Assembly (NCBI GenBank): GCA_947495425.1
Contig: CANLYR010000045.1
Span: 1-33,947 of the forward strand
Origin: an uncultured Aquimarina sp.
Lineage (GTDB): Bacteria; Bacteroidota; Bacteroidia; Flavobacteriales; Flavobacteriaceae
Length of the DNA stretch: 33,947 nucleotides
Direction: 5' to 3'
Shown here: positions 1 to 8,043 of the stretch, in pieces
Layout of the letters: every line of letters starts with the position of its first letter
How positions within the stretch are numbered: the stretch's first letter is position 1
Notes under the pieces: model-generated
Databases searched by the model: none
Told to the model about the DNA's origin: nothing
What the model saw: only the letters and a program-made list of their open reading frames with translations
Translations under genes and position numbers: made by a program

Positions 1-313
1 ATCAATAGGTTATACCGTGCTTTTAATAAGCAAAAAAACAAAAAAGTCGGAAGATTTTTTCTTCCGACCATGACTGGGTGTTACCTCCTCTTTTTATTTG
101 CAAAAATCAAACAGTCAATCCCCTTTTTTACAGAGGGGGATTTACCCCTTTTTTAACAAATTCACAACACTAGAAAAAAGTCACAAATTCATACTAAATT
201 ACTTTTTTTCAAGGGGTTAGTACTATTATATTCTAACAAAATATAGGAATATTTTTTATCCCTGTAGATTAATAGTACATTTAGTATTCACTAACATCTT
301 AAACACCATTAAA
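1..313. other. Non-coding left edge with hairpins
   Basis: No convincing gene lies here. It holds an 8-bp stem-loop at 46-68, described separately, and a G/C-run region at 120-154. In that region CCCC (120-123) and CCCC (145-148) could each pair with the GGGGG run at 135-139, giving two mutually exclusive small hairpins. The second is followed by six T on the + strand. A short inverted repeat GTTAG/CTAAC sits at 216-237. The sequence is otherwise AT-rich leader for the lipoprotein gene at 314. An open frame runs from base 1 to 153 on +, but it reads through both hairpins and has no family look, so I do not call it. Confidence 0.5.
46..68 (-). terminator. Intrinsic terminator, minus-strand orientation
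   Basis: GTCGGAAG (46-53) pairs perfectly with CTTCCGAC (61-68) around a 7-nt loop. Read on the minus strand the stem is followed at once by TTTTTTGTTTTTTTG, a good U-tract. On the plus strand no T-run follows. The transcript it would stop must come from the right on the minus strand, where no gene is visible. That suggests a small RNA, or a bidirectional use for a + gene left of the window. Confidence 0.55.
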
Positions 314-1006
314 ATGAATACGCTAATCAATGCAACCAAAACAATTGTAATACTGGGCATTCTTATGCTGATCACAAGCTCTTGTGATCACGAGCAAGGC
401 AACGACAAATACATCAAAGAGCTTGAGCAAAAAATTGTAGAATTAAAAAAGGAACTCGGGCAACTCGATGACTCAAAGCCCGGTAATATTATTGATCCAA
501 AATTTGCAGCACAGTTATATAATAATTACGACACCACTCGTGTAAAGTGGACAGACAGGCATATTAGACAACGATCAGGTCAGGAAGAATTTAATGCCAC
601 TCGATCATTGTACTACAATTTGGATAGCCTACACAATTACTTAGCGTATATCAAACGTATTTCTAAAAAAGCCGGCGTTGATCCATCTGGGTTACGCTTT
701 TACTTTGGGTCGTATTCTAGTAAATACAATCGCAAGGGATATGCTTATAGGCAAACCATCTTTATTGCACCCACCATCGCCAAAGCAGTAGGAAAAGATA
801 CAATGAATCTAGGATATACACTTAGTGATGATTTCAAGGTAGAACTGTTAAGAGATAAAATAGGCACTGTGGCCCGTAATCAAGAATCAGGAGGTGGTGC
901 TAACATGCAAAAAGCAGGATTCTTTAGTATTAGCGCAAGTTCGTATGGAGGAAATAGTACCGTTGCTAATGAATTAACAGGTACTCCCCCGAAAGGAGAT
1001 CAATAG
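314..1006 (+). CDS. Predicted lipoprotein, unknown function
   Basis: This is a 230-aa protein that I do not recognise as a family. The N-terminus is a lipoprotein signal: a hydrophobic segment at residues 10-20, then the lipobox ITSSC with Cys24 as the lipidated residue, followed by Asp25. Residues 28-50 are charged with a heptad-like pattern (KELEQKIVELKKEL), so a short coiled coil is likely. The rest is soluble, with a Gly/Ser-rich end. It ends 7 nt before the 7-TM gene and precedes a kinase and regulator on the same strand. An envelope-side partner or ligand sensor for that module is plausible, but this is inferred from context only. Confidence 0.75.
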   Translation: MNTLINATKTIVILGILMLITSSCDHEQGNDKYIKELEQKIVELKKELGQLDDSKPGNIIDPKFAAQLYNNYDTTRVKWTDRHIRQRSGQEEFNATRSLYYNLDSLHNYLAYIKRISKKAGVDPSGLRFYFGSYSSKYNRKGYAYRQTIFIAPTIAKAVGKDTMNLGYTLSDDFKVELLRDKIGTVARNQESGGGANMQKAGFFSISASSYGGNSTVANELTGTPPKGDQ

Positions 1007-1013
1007 ATAATCA

Positions 1014-1679
1014 ATGAATTTAAGTAACGATTTTTTAACTTTCTTAATCAAGATAGGTGTAGGTATTGAACTTATTACTGCTATAATAGGTTCTATCTTT
1101 TATAATAAATACAAAAATATATACTTATTAAAATATTTTGTTTTACTATTATGGTATGTTGTTGTAAATGAGTGTATTGGACTATATATACGACTATATC
1201 ATGATACTTCTAATGCTATAGCAATAAATATATATAATGTAATAAATTTCACCTATATATTACTTTTGTATCATAATTACTTGATCTATAAAAAAAGAAA
1301 AAAATCAGTATTTATAATGCTTATTATATACCTGCTCTCATTTTTTATTAATGGTTTTTTTGAAAATTATTTATATGAATTTCAAAGTATTCCATACATA
1401 GTAGCAGCATTATTCATAGTAGTCACAATAATATTGTACTTTATAGAAGTTTTAAATTCTGAAAAAGTATTATATACCAATAAAAACCTGCTATTTTGGA
1501 TCAGTGTAGGCTTATTACTATACTTTGCAGGGAATATTCCGTTTAGAATATTAAGGAATTACTATGAATATTTAACTGACGCAACTATTTTGTTTTTGAT
1601 TAATTTTACTTTAACAATCATAATGAATACCTGTTTCATCATTGGTTTTATATGGAGCGACAACAAACAGCCATATTAA
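1014..1679 (+). CDS. Seven-TM membrane protein, possible sensor
   Basis: A 221-aa very hydrophobic protein with about seven membrane segments, near residues 8-28, 38-60, 68-92, 98-116, 126-147, 158-178 and 190-214, and short charged loops. It has no large soluble domain. The base composition is visibly more AT-rich than its neighbours (many ATA and TTA codons), as is common for such membrane genes. Its last 28 nt overlap the start of the histidine kinase gene in another frame, so translation is probably coupled. The kinase has only one membrane helix and no sensory domain, so this protein may supply signal detection. That role is inference; the family is unrecognised. Confidence 0.75.
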   Translation: MNLSNDFLTFLIKIGVGIELITAIIGSIFYNKYKNIYLLKYFVLLLWYVVVNECIGLYIRLYHDTSNAIAINIYNVINFTYILLLYHNYLIYKKRKKSVFIMLIIYLLSFFINGFFENYLYEFQSIPYIVAALFIVVTIILYFIEVLNSEKVLYTNKNLLFWISVGLLLYFAGNIPFRILRNYYEYLTDATILFLINFTLTIIMNTCFIIGFIWSDNKQPY

Positions 1680-2446
1680 TTGCTAGTATCATTCTTGTAG
1701 TGATTATTATTTTATTGATCGTATTATTTACAATCTTTCAAAAAAAGAAGAACAGTCTATTACTACAACAAAAAGAAGCAGAGAAAAAATTTGAGACTGC
1801 CATTGCAGAGACTCAAATAGAAATCCGCGAAGAAACATTGCGCAATATTAGTTGGGAGTTGCATGATAATATCGGGCAGCTCCTTACACTAGCCAAAATA
1901 CAGGTGAGTAATGCCCAGGATGATGTGACCAAGTTGGGCGAAGTCACCGAGACGATAACCAAAAGTCTTACCGAGCTCAGGGCATTATCAAAATTAATCA
2001 ATCCCGATGCTCTCAAAAGTTTAAACCTAACGGAAGCTGTGACAATGGAGATAGAACGGTTTAATCGTTTGCAGTTTATTAAAGCAACCATAAGCAGTAA
2101 TGAAGAAATTGAAATCATAGGCGACAAAGTTCAAATTATTATTTTTAGAATATTACAAGAATTTTTCACCAATACCATCAAACATTCTAAAGCTTCAAAT
2201 CTGGAAGTGAATATACAGTATGACACAGAAAAATTGGTAGTTCATGCAAAAGATGATGGCGTTGGTTTTGATGTAAATGTCTCTAACACACAGCAAGGTA
2301 TTGGTCTATGTAATATACAAAACAGAGGAAAACTGATTAATGCAAAAGTGATCCTAAAATCTGAAGAAGGCAAAGGAACAGCAATGACCCTTACCTACCC
2401 CTATAAAAAGAAAAGTTTACCCTCATTAGAAAATGAAGTTGATTAA
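1652..2446 (+). CDS. Sensor histidine kinase, NarL/DesK-type (HisKA_3)
   Basis: A 264-aa kinase with one N-terminal membrane helix (residues 7-29) and a short coiled linker. The HisKA_3 dimerisation helix carries the motif WELHDNIGQLL, with His71 the expected phosphoacceptor. The HATPase_c domain shows an N box (FFTNTIKHS, Asn174), a G1 box (DDGVGFD, from residue 201) and a G2 box (GIGLCNIQNRG, from residue 216). There is no periplasmic or PAS sensor domain. The start ATG lies inside the end of the 7-TM gene (28-nt overlap). The response regulator follows 121 nt downstream, so the pair is a typical Bacteroidota two-component unit with input probably from the membrane partner. Confidence 0.9.
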   Translation: MERQQTAILIASIILVVIIILLIVLFTIFQKKKNSLLLQQKEAEKKFETAIAETQIEIREETLRNISWELHDNIGQLLTLAKIQVSNAQDDVTKLGEVTETITKSLTELRALSKLINPDALKSLNLTEAVTMEIERFNRLQFIKATISSNEEIEIIGDKVQIIIFRILQEFFTNTIKHSKASNLEVNIQYDTEKLVVHAKDDGVGFDVNVSNTQQGIGLCNIQNRGKLINAKVILKSEEGKGTAMTLTYPYKKKSLPSLENEVD

Positions 2447-2451
2447 CTTTG
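2444..2451 (+). promoter_or_regulatory. Possible -7 box (TAACTTTG) before the response regulator
   Basis: TAACTTTG matches the Bacteroidota -7 consensus TAnnTTTG and overlaps the kinase stop codon. It would give the response regulator its own transcript with a leader of about 110 nt. No clear -33 TTG is seen, so support is weak. Confidence 0.25.
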
Positions 2452-2567
2452 TAGGGATGATAATGTACACAAATAAGAAGTCACACTATGAGGCTTCATA
2501 AACAACATAGATAAAACGAAGACTAAACATTTTGTTTTTTCTGGTAGTTAATAAAATAAGTAAAGGC

Positions 2568-3206
2568 ATGAAATATTCGGTTGTAATCGTAGAAGATCAC
2601 ATTCTGCTATCCCAGGCATTATCAGGACTAGTAGATGGATTTTCTAAATTCAAAATATTATATATTTGTAAAAATGGAAAGGAGCTTTTAACACGCTTAA
2701 AGGATCCGAAAAATATTCCCGACATTGTACTAATGGATATCAATATGCCGATTATGAATGGCATAGAAACCACAGAAGCACTAAAAGAAGAATACCCAGA
2801 TATTAAAGTACTAGCACTCTCTGTAGAAGAAGATGAAAAAACCATTCTCAAGATGCTTAGAGCCGGTGCAAAAGGATATTTACTCAAAGACACAGAAAAA
2901 AGCATCCTGGAGAATGCACTGATCGAAATACAAGAAACAGGTTTTTATCACACCAAAAATGTAACCAACCTGCTACTAGGTTCGCTGCACCCAAAGATTA
3001 AAGATGACATTGTGCTCAAAGACCGCGAACTGCAATTTATCAAACACGCCTGTACCGAAAAAACATATAAAGAAATCGCTGCTAATATGTGCCTGAGCCC
3101 AAAAACGATAGAAGGCTATAGAGATTCAATTTTTGAAAAATTAGGCCTTAAAAACAGAACCGGTTTAGTCATCTATGCAATAAAGAACAAGATATTTGTT
3201 CCTTAA
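2568..3206 (+). CDS. LuxR/FixJ-family response regulator
   Basis: A 212-aa regulator that probably takes phosphate from the kinase upstream. The receiver domain (residues 3-120) has the acidic pair Glu9-Asp10, phospho-acceptor Asp57 in LMDINMP, Ser85 and Lys107 in GYLLKD. The C-terminal LuxR-type helix-turn-helix spans about 148-210 (KDRELQFIKHAC, then YKEIAANMCLSPKTIEGYR). I start it at ATG 2568 because MKYSVVIVEDH begins the receiver fold directly; a TTG at 2532 would add 12 residues with no family match. Targets are unknown. Confidence 0.92.
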   Translation: MKYSVVIVEDHILLSQALSGLVDGFSKFKILYICKNGKELLTRLKDPKNIPDIVLMDINMPIMNGIETTEALKEEYPDIKVLALSVEEDEKTILKMLRAGAKGYLLKDTEKSILENALIEIQETGFYHTKNVTNLLLGSLHPKIKDDIVLKDRELQFIKHACTEKTYKEIAANMCLSPKTIEGYRDSIFEKLGLKNRTGLVIYAIKNKIFVP

Positions 3207-3281
3207 TACTTTGTTGCGTATATTATCTTCACTTTTATGTCGTTTATTGATTAAAGCAAAAACAGAACCGTTACTAATACG

Positions 3282-3308
3282 CTATAGTTAGGATTTTATA
3301 GTTTTTTT
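3282..3308 (+). terminator. Weak possible terminator after the response regulator
   Basis: CTATA (3282-3286) can pair with TATAG (3297-3301), followed by seven T. The stem is only 5 bp and AT-rich, so it is a weak candidate. Its position between the regulator and rpoN is right for ending the signalling operon. Confidence 0.25.
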
Positions 3309-3330
3309 AATAAACTAAACTCGCTTAGAC

Positions 3331-3362
3331 TTCGCAAAAAATAGTGTTTTTGTTTATTTTTG
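3331..3362 (+). promoter_or_regulatory. Predicted rpoN promoter
   Basis: TATTTTTG at 3355-3362 matches TAnnTTTG exactly and lies 27 nt before the rpoN ATG. TTCG at 3331-3334, 20 nt upstream, is an imperfect -33 element. This is pattern matching to the Bacteroidota primary sigma consensus. Confidence 0.45.
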
Positions 3363-3389
3363 TGAGAATAAGAATATTGAATACTTTTT

Positions 3390-4850
3390 ATGCTAAAGCA
3401 ACAGTTAAATTTTAAACTTTCTCAAAAACTTTCCCCACAACAGATTCAGCTTATGAAGCTGATTCAGCTTCCTACGCAAGCTTTTGAACAACGTTTGAAA
3501 CAAGAGATGGAAGAAAATCCTGCGCTGGATAGTGGTAAAGAAAAAGCAGACGACTACGAAGATACTTTTAGCAATGAAAATACGAATGAAGAAGATTATG
3601 GGACCGAAAAGATAGAGGCTGATATCAATGTTGATGAGTATCTGAGTGATGATGAAATCCCAAGTTATAGATTAAGCTCAAACAATTATAGTGCAGATGA
3701 TGAAGAAAAGAGTGTTCCTTATGCTTCAGGAACAACATTTAATCAACATTTAATCAATCAGCTAAACACCTATAGATTTGATGAAGAAGAGCGTGAAATC
3801 GCAGAGTTTCTTGTGGGTAGTATTGATGAAAGCGGCTATATAAGAAGACCTCTGGCAGATATACTAGATGATCTTGCTTTTACGCAAAACGTATATACGA
3901 CCGAAGAAAAAATAGAAAGTATTCTAAAAATAGTCCATCAGCTTGATCCAGCAGGTGTAGGCGCTCGTAATCTGCAAGAATGCCTTATCATTCAGCTAGA
4001 AAGAAAAGAGACTACAATCCCGATCAAACTTGCTTCGAATATATTAAAAAACGCATTCGATCACTTTAGCAAGAAACATTATGAAAAGCTACTATTAAAA
4101 TTTGATATCACAGAAGATGATTTGAAAAGTGCAATCGATGAAATTGAACACCTTAATCCAAAACCCGGCGGTGCCTACTCTGGTAACAATCGGATGGTAG
4201 AGCATGTGGTACCTGATTTCTTAATTAAAATCGTTGATGGAGAACTAGAGCTAACATTAAATGGCCGTAATGCTCCAGAGTTGCATGTTTCACGAGAATA
4301 TAACAACATGCTTCAGGGATATAAGGCCAGCAAGGAAAAATCTAAATCACAAAAAGATGCGGTTTTATTCATAAAACAAAAATTAGACGCAGCAAAATGG
4401 TTTATCGAAGCCGTGAAACAAAGACAGCAAACGCTTTTTATTACCATGAGTGCAATAATGCACTATCAAAAAAGTTATTTTCTTAGTGGCGATGAGCGAA
4501 ACCTAAGACCAATGATATTAAAAGATATTGCCGATGAAATCGGAATGGATGTAAGTACCGTGTCTAGAGTTGCAAATAGCAAATATGCAGACACTCCATA
4601 TGGCACAAAACTGATCAAAGAGTTTTTCTCTGAGTCGATGACCAATGACGAAGGAGAAGAAGTCTCCACACGAGAGATAAAGAAAATACTGGAAATAACA
4701 ATAGGAGAAGAAGACAAGAAAAAACCGCTTACAGATGAGAAACTTGCCAAAATCCTAAAAGAAAAAGGATATCCTATTGCCAGAAGAACTGTGGCCAAAT
4801 ACAGAGAACAATTAGATACCCCTGTTGCAAGGTTACGAAAGAAAATTTAA
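3390..4850 (+). CDS. rpoN: RNA polymerase sigma-54 factor
   Basis: A 486-aa full-length sigma-54, the alternative sigma factor that needs AAA+ activators and reads -24/-12 promoters. Region I is the Gln/Leu-rich N-terminus (LSPQQIQLMKLIQLP), which contacts activators. An acidic region II covers about residues 50-110. The core-binding domain follows. The DNA-binding part has a helix-turn-helix (LKDIADEIGMDVSTVSRV) and the RpoN box ARRTVAKYRE near residues 464-473, which reads the -24 element. No activator gene is in the window. The stop overlaps the next start by one base (TAATG). Confidence 0.97.
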   Translation: MLKQQLNFKLSQKLSPQQIQLMKLIQLPTQAFEQRLKQEMEENPALDSGKEKADDYEDTFSNENTNEEDYGTEKIEADINVDEYLSDDEIPSYRLSSNNYSADDEEKSVPYASGTTFNQHLINQLNTYRFDEEEREIAEFLVGSIDESGYIRRPLADILDDLAFTQNVYTTEEKIESILKIVHQLDPAGVGARNLQECLIIQLERKETTIPIKLASNILKNAFDHFSKKHYEKLLLKFDITEDDLKSAIDEIEHLNPKPGGAYSGNNRMVEHVVPDFLIKIVDGELELTLNGRNAPELHVSREYNNMLQGYKASKEKSKSQKDAVLFIKQKLDAAKWFIEAVKQRQQTLFITMSAIMHYQKSYFLSGDERNLRPMILKDIADEIGMDVSTVSRVANSKYADTPYGTKLIKEFFSESMTNDEGEEVSTREIKKILEITIGEEDKKKPLTDEKLAKILKEKGYPIARRTVAKYREQLDTPVARLRKKI

Positions 4851-5455
4851 TGAATTTTTTTCTAAAAAGTGTTTCATACCTACTACACCCAATAATAATG
4901 CCTCTAGTAGGTGCGATTATCTATTTTACAGCAGCCCCTCGGTTTATCCCCGAAGATATTATCAGATTAAAGATATTAGGATTAATAATACTCACCGTTT
5001 TGATCCCTATAGTATTGTTCTTTTTCTTGAAAAGCTTTGGAACTATCAATTCTATACATCTAGAAGACACTAAACAGCGTAAAATCCCATTATTACTTCA
5101 GTCGATTATACTCATTATAGTGATCAAAATCGTTATTGATGTATACCATTATCCTGAATTATATTTTTTTTTCCTCGGTATTTTATTTTCTTCATTAAGT
5201 GCAATTTTCATGGTGTTATTCAATATCAAAGCAAGTCTTCATATGCTTGGTATCGCCGCGGTGACCATGTTTACTATTGCATTAAGTATTCATTTTGGGA
5301 TGAATATGATAACGCTCATCACTATATTAATGATTGCAAACGGGCTTGTTGCCACATCACGGTTGCATTGTAAAGCACATAGCAATCTCGAGCTTATTCT
5401 CGGGTTTTTGATAGGTATAATCCCACAACTAACTTTAATCAACTTTTGGCTATAG
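4850..5455 (+). CDS. PAP2-like integral membrane protein
   Basis: A 201-aa protein with about six membrane helices. The end, SRLHCKAHSNLELILGFLIG, resembles the C-terminal histidine region of membrane PAP2-like phosphatases, with His at the membrane edge. The upstream KxxxxxxRP signature of true PAP2 enzymes is not visible, so catalytic activity is doubtful. It starts on the overlapping TAATG of rpoN, so the two are co-translated. It ends tail-to-tail with the barrel gene on the other strand, overlapping it by 6 bp. Confidence 0.7.
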   Translation: MNFFLKSVSYLLHPIIMPLVGAIIYFTAAPRFIPEDIIRLKILGLIILTVLIPIVLFFFLKSFGTINSIHLEDTKQRKIPLLLQSIILIIVIKIVIDVYHYPELYFFFLGILFSSLSAIFMVLFNIKASLHMLGIAAVTMFTIALSIHFGMNMITLITILMIANGLVATSRLHCKAHSNLELILGFLIGIIPQLTLINFWL

Positions 5456-6160
5456 AATGTAGAATATCAGACCAATTTTTGCTGGTGTAAGCCCAACCTT
5501 ATTTCCGTCTATCTGCGCATCATCAGAGAATAACGTATTGAGACTGTAATAAAAGTGGAAATTAAATGTATTCCACCCAAAAGTAAATGTAAATCCCATT
5601 CTCCAACGGTCTAACTCATCAATATCGGTCTGCTTCACTTCGTTATCGGTTTGCTTGAAGTTTGAAGTAAAGGAATATAAATATCCCATTCTTAATCCCG
5701 TATATATTCTATAAAACTTATGAGTTTCGGGAACAGAAGTACGCCATCTAAATTCTAAAGGAGCTTCAATAATATGAGTTGTAAATCGATTGGTAGTAAA
5801 ATCAACATCCCTTAGACTACTAAATATAGTCTGCTCGGTATCTTCCTCTTCACCAATAAATAAATTCTGATTATACACATTTAGCGAATACCCTAACCCC
5901 AAACCAATAGCAACATTACGCCTCTTATTTATAGGCATATCTCTAATAAAACCCAAATGTAGCCCACCAGAAAATCCTGATTGACTAATATCATTAGGCT
6001 TATCAAAAAGTAAATTAAACGTAATTCCTACATAGAACTGGTCTTCTCGATACAAAGAGTCTACTACTACTTTTTCTGGTTGAGCATCCAACTCGGACTC
6101 TTGCCCAAAAGATAGCGATGCAGATAAGCAACATAAAACGGATAATAGCAACTTCTTCAT
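5450..6160 (-). CDS. PorT-family outer membrane beta-barrel protein
   Basis: A 236-aa outer membrane protein. A Sec signal peptide ends near residue 19 (SLSFGQ). Alternating hydrophobic/aromatic strands of about 10 residues follow, such as FYVGITFNLLF, GGLHLGFIRDM, AIGLGLGYSLNVY, YRIYTGLRMGYLYSF and WRMGFTFTFGWNTFNFHFYYS. It ends with the hydrophobic Leu typical of barrels. It resembles the PorT/porin-family annotation common in Flavobacteria, but I cannot say it is the T9SS protein SprT itself. It lies beside the ExbBD cluster but is separated by a terminator and has its own promoter candidate. Confidence 0.7.
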   Translation of the reverse strand: MKKLLLSVLCCLSASLSFGQESELDAQPEKVVVDSLYREDQFYVGITFNLLFDKPNDISQSGFSGGLHLGFIRDMPINKRRNVAIGLGLGYSLNVYNQNLFIGEEEDTEQTIFSSLRDVDFTTNRFTTHIIEAPLEFRWRTSVPETHKFYRIYTGLRMGYLYSFTSNFKQTDNEVKQTDIDELDRWRMGFTFTFGWNTFNFHFYYSLNTLFSDDAQIDGNKVGLTPAKIGLIFYIL

Positions 6161-6173
6161 AAGGTTACTAAAA

Positions 6174-6202
6174 TAAATGTATTTCTTTAGAAATCATGCA
6201 AA
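6174..6202 (-). promoter_or_regulatory. Possible promoter of the PorT-family gene
   Basis: On the minus strand TTTG (6202-6199) is followed after 17 nt by TACATTTA (6181-6174), one mismatch from TAnnTTTG, and the ATG lies 13 nt further on. The spacing is a little short for the consensus. Confidence 0.3.
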
Positions 6203-6296
6203 CTTTCAAAAACAAAATTGAAACTATGCTAAAATTACATCGATAATCTAATTTTAGGCAATACACAAAAGGTTGGAAATGAAACTTTAAAACAAA

Positions 6297-6323
6297 AAAG
6301 ATCCTGCTTATGGCAGGATCTTT
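6297..6323 (-). terminator. Intrinsic terminator after the exbBDD operon
   Basis: AAAGATCCTGC (6297-6307) and GCAGGATCTTT (6313-6323) form an 11-bp perfect stem with a 5-nt loop. On the minus strand the stem runs into TTTTTTGTTTT. It lies 32 nt past the stop of the last exbD and separates that operon from the barrel gene. Confidence 0.88.
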
Positions 6324-6354
6324 CTTATATGTTGAACTGTATTGTACTAAATAC

Positions 6355-6837
6355 TCATCGCAAATTATCAACTGCACTACCTGTTCTGGTCGTGTAATTG
6401 ATTTTTAATGCTTGTACTTCTCGTAGTTCTTTTTTAATATCACCTACAAGACCCATATTGGTTTCTCCATCAACTTTTAAAGCTGTTGTCAAAAATGGAA
6501 TTAATTCTTCTCGCTTTGCAGCTCTCTCTGCTAATATAAATGCTTTGATCTCATCAACATTAGCAAACTTATCATTGAGCTGAATCCGTGCTTGATTACC
6601 AGCGCTGGCACGATATCTAGAACTTGGCTTTCCTGCATAAATATACATCACCAAATCTTTTTTATCTAGTTTTTCAATCTGATCTGCCAAGGGTAATTTA
6701 TTGTCAATCATCAAAGTATTTTGACGCATTACTGTGGCTACCATAAAGAAAAACAGTAACATAAAAACAATATCTGGTAATGACGCTGTAGAAATAGCAG
6801 GTAATTCACCGCTTTTTTTCTTGTTAAACTTAGACAT
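6355..6837 (-). CDS. exbD: ExbD/TolR-family biopolymer transport protein (second copy)
   Basis: A 160-aa inner-membrane protein with one TM helix (about residues 20-40, SLPDIVFMLLFFFMVATV). Asp22 sits at the start of the helix, where ExbD carries its proton-conducting Asp. A periplasmic domain follows. With ExbB it turns the proton gradient into movement of a TonB-like partner or envelope machine. It lies 23 nt after the other exbD and is the last gene before the terminator at 6297-6323. Confidence 0.92.
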   Translation of the reverse strand: MSKFNKKKSGELPAISTASLPDIVFMLLFFFMVATVMRQNTLMIDNKLPLADQIEKLDKKDLVMYIYAGKPSSRYRASAGNQARIQLNDKFANVDEIKAFILAERAAKREELIPFLTTALKVDGETNMGLVGDIKKELREVQALKINYTTRTGSAVDNLR

Positions 6838-6860
6838 AAGAATTTTGTTTTATGTTATAC

Positions 6861-7469
6861 TTATTTCTTTGGTTCTGCTTCTGATAGTTTCTCTGGAAAC
6901 AGAAATTGTATCTTTTTGATATCTTCCTTCAATCCTTCTTTGTTGCCAACGTAATTCACATCTTTAAGATCTTTTTCCATTTGAACGAAAGATTTACCAA
7001 ATAAACGCTCTGCTTCTCTGTTACGCAATGTCGTATATGCAGCTACTAACTCATTCTGAACTGCAATATATGTAGCATAGTTAGTTTCTCTGTTATTACG
7101 CAGAGAAATTACAGCTTTGGTAGGATTATCTGATGAAGTAGGGTCTTTTGCTCCCTGACAATAATTACAAGCTTCTTCTCCGTTACCACCACCATTGTCT
7201 AAGAATTTGACTGCAGCTTCACGAAGATCTTTTAGTTCCATAGGAACTTCTTCAACTAGCAAGTCATTATTCTTATTGAGTTCTACCACAAAAATATTCT
7301 TTTGTTTTAGAATTGGCGGTTCGACATTATCCTCTTGAGGAGGAGGAAGCTTACGGCTAATACCGCTATCAGTTTCGATAGTAGTTGTAACCAGGAAGAA
7401 TATAAGAAGTAAGAATGCAATATCTGCCATAGACCCTGCATTAACTTCTGGTGCTGCTCTTCTTGCCAT
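6861..7469 (-). CDS. exbD: ExbD/TolR-family protein with CxxC insertion
   Basis: A 202-aa ExbD, longer than the usual 130-160. The TM segment SMADIAFLLLIFFLVTTT carries Asp16, the expected proton-path residue. The periplasmic part has an extra loop near residues 90-115 with Cys-Asn-Tyr-Cys (GEEACNYCQGAKD). This could form a disulphide or bind a metal or haem; haem binding would need CxxCH, which is absent. It starts 2 nt after the 4-TM gene stop and precedes the second exbD. Paired, non-identical ExbD proteins are usual in Bacteroidota, where they may act as a heterodimer. Confidence 0.92.
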   Translation of the reverse strand: MARRAAPEVNAGSMADIAFLLLIFFLVTTTIETDSGISRKLPPPQEDNVEPPILKQKNIFVVELNKNNDLLVEEVPMELKDLREAAVKFLDNGGGNGEEACNYCQGAKDPTSSDNPTKAVISLRNNRETNYATYIAVQNELVAAYTTLRNREAERLFGKSFVQMEKDLKDVNYVGNKEGLKEDIKKIQFLFPEKLSEAEPKK

Positions 7470-7471
7470 AA

Positions 7472-7945
7472 TTATTTACCTATTAGTTTTTTAATACCTG
7501 AAAGGAACATCAGACCAACTGCTGCTGCTGCTAGTACGTAAAAAGCATACAAACCTGTTCCTACCCACTTTGATCCACTTTCAGAAAGCATTTTTCCATC
7601 TTTCAATGGGGTATCTACTCCATCAGCCAAGGCATAACCAAGACCAACAACTACAATAAAAGCTATAATTCCTATTGCAGCGTTTTTGAGACCTGCTGGG
7701 TTTTTTGCTAGTGTTGAAAACACTGCAATTAATGTCGCTATGATGGCTATCACAAAAATAACCAGTGTGAGACTGTACAATGGAGTTACTGAAGGTTCTG
7801 CTATTTCTAACGGAAGTTCTCTAGCTTCAGATACACCATTTTCAACCATCAAGTTACCGATTGAACTACTCATAACATACCAAAGGATTAAACCTAAGAC
7901 ACCTATACCCAGAACAATATATGATAATATTTTTGAAATCTTCAT
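7472..7945 (-). CDS. Four-TM membrane protein of the exbBD operon
   Basis: A 157-aa protein with about four TM helices (near residues 7-27, 54-80, 86-107 and 129-152) and a short periplasmic loop carrying acidic residues after the first. The family is unnamed to me. Its place between exbB and exbD, 2 nt before the next start, suggests a subunit or assembly factor of the ExbBD motor. There is no other evidence of function. Confidence 0.8.
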   Translation of the reverse strand: MKISKILSYIVLGIGVLGLILWYVMSSSIGNLMVENGVSEARELPLEIAEPSVTPLYSLTLVIFVIAIIATLIAVFSTLAKNPAGLKNAAIGIIAFIVVVGLGYALADGVDTPLKDGKMLSESGSKWVGTGLYAFYVLAAAAVGLMFLSGIKKLIGK

Positions 7946-8043
7946 GTGTATATTTTTTTAATTTGGAATACAATTAATTAGCATTCCGATTAAATAACAA
8001 GAAAAATAAACGCTCTTTTTTTTACCTAAAGAGAAAATAATTC

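Noticed and set aside
1..153. Open + frame from the left edge
   Set aside because: It reads through the terminator stem and both G/C-run hairpins, and the protein is Lys/Phe-rich as expected from homopolymer A and T runs.
216..294. Short inverted repeats GTTAG/CTAAC and TTAGT/ACTAA before the first lipoprotein gene
   Set aside because: Five-base arms in AT-rich DNA are expected by chance.
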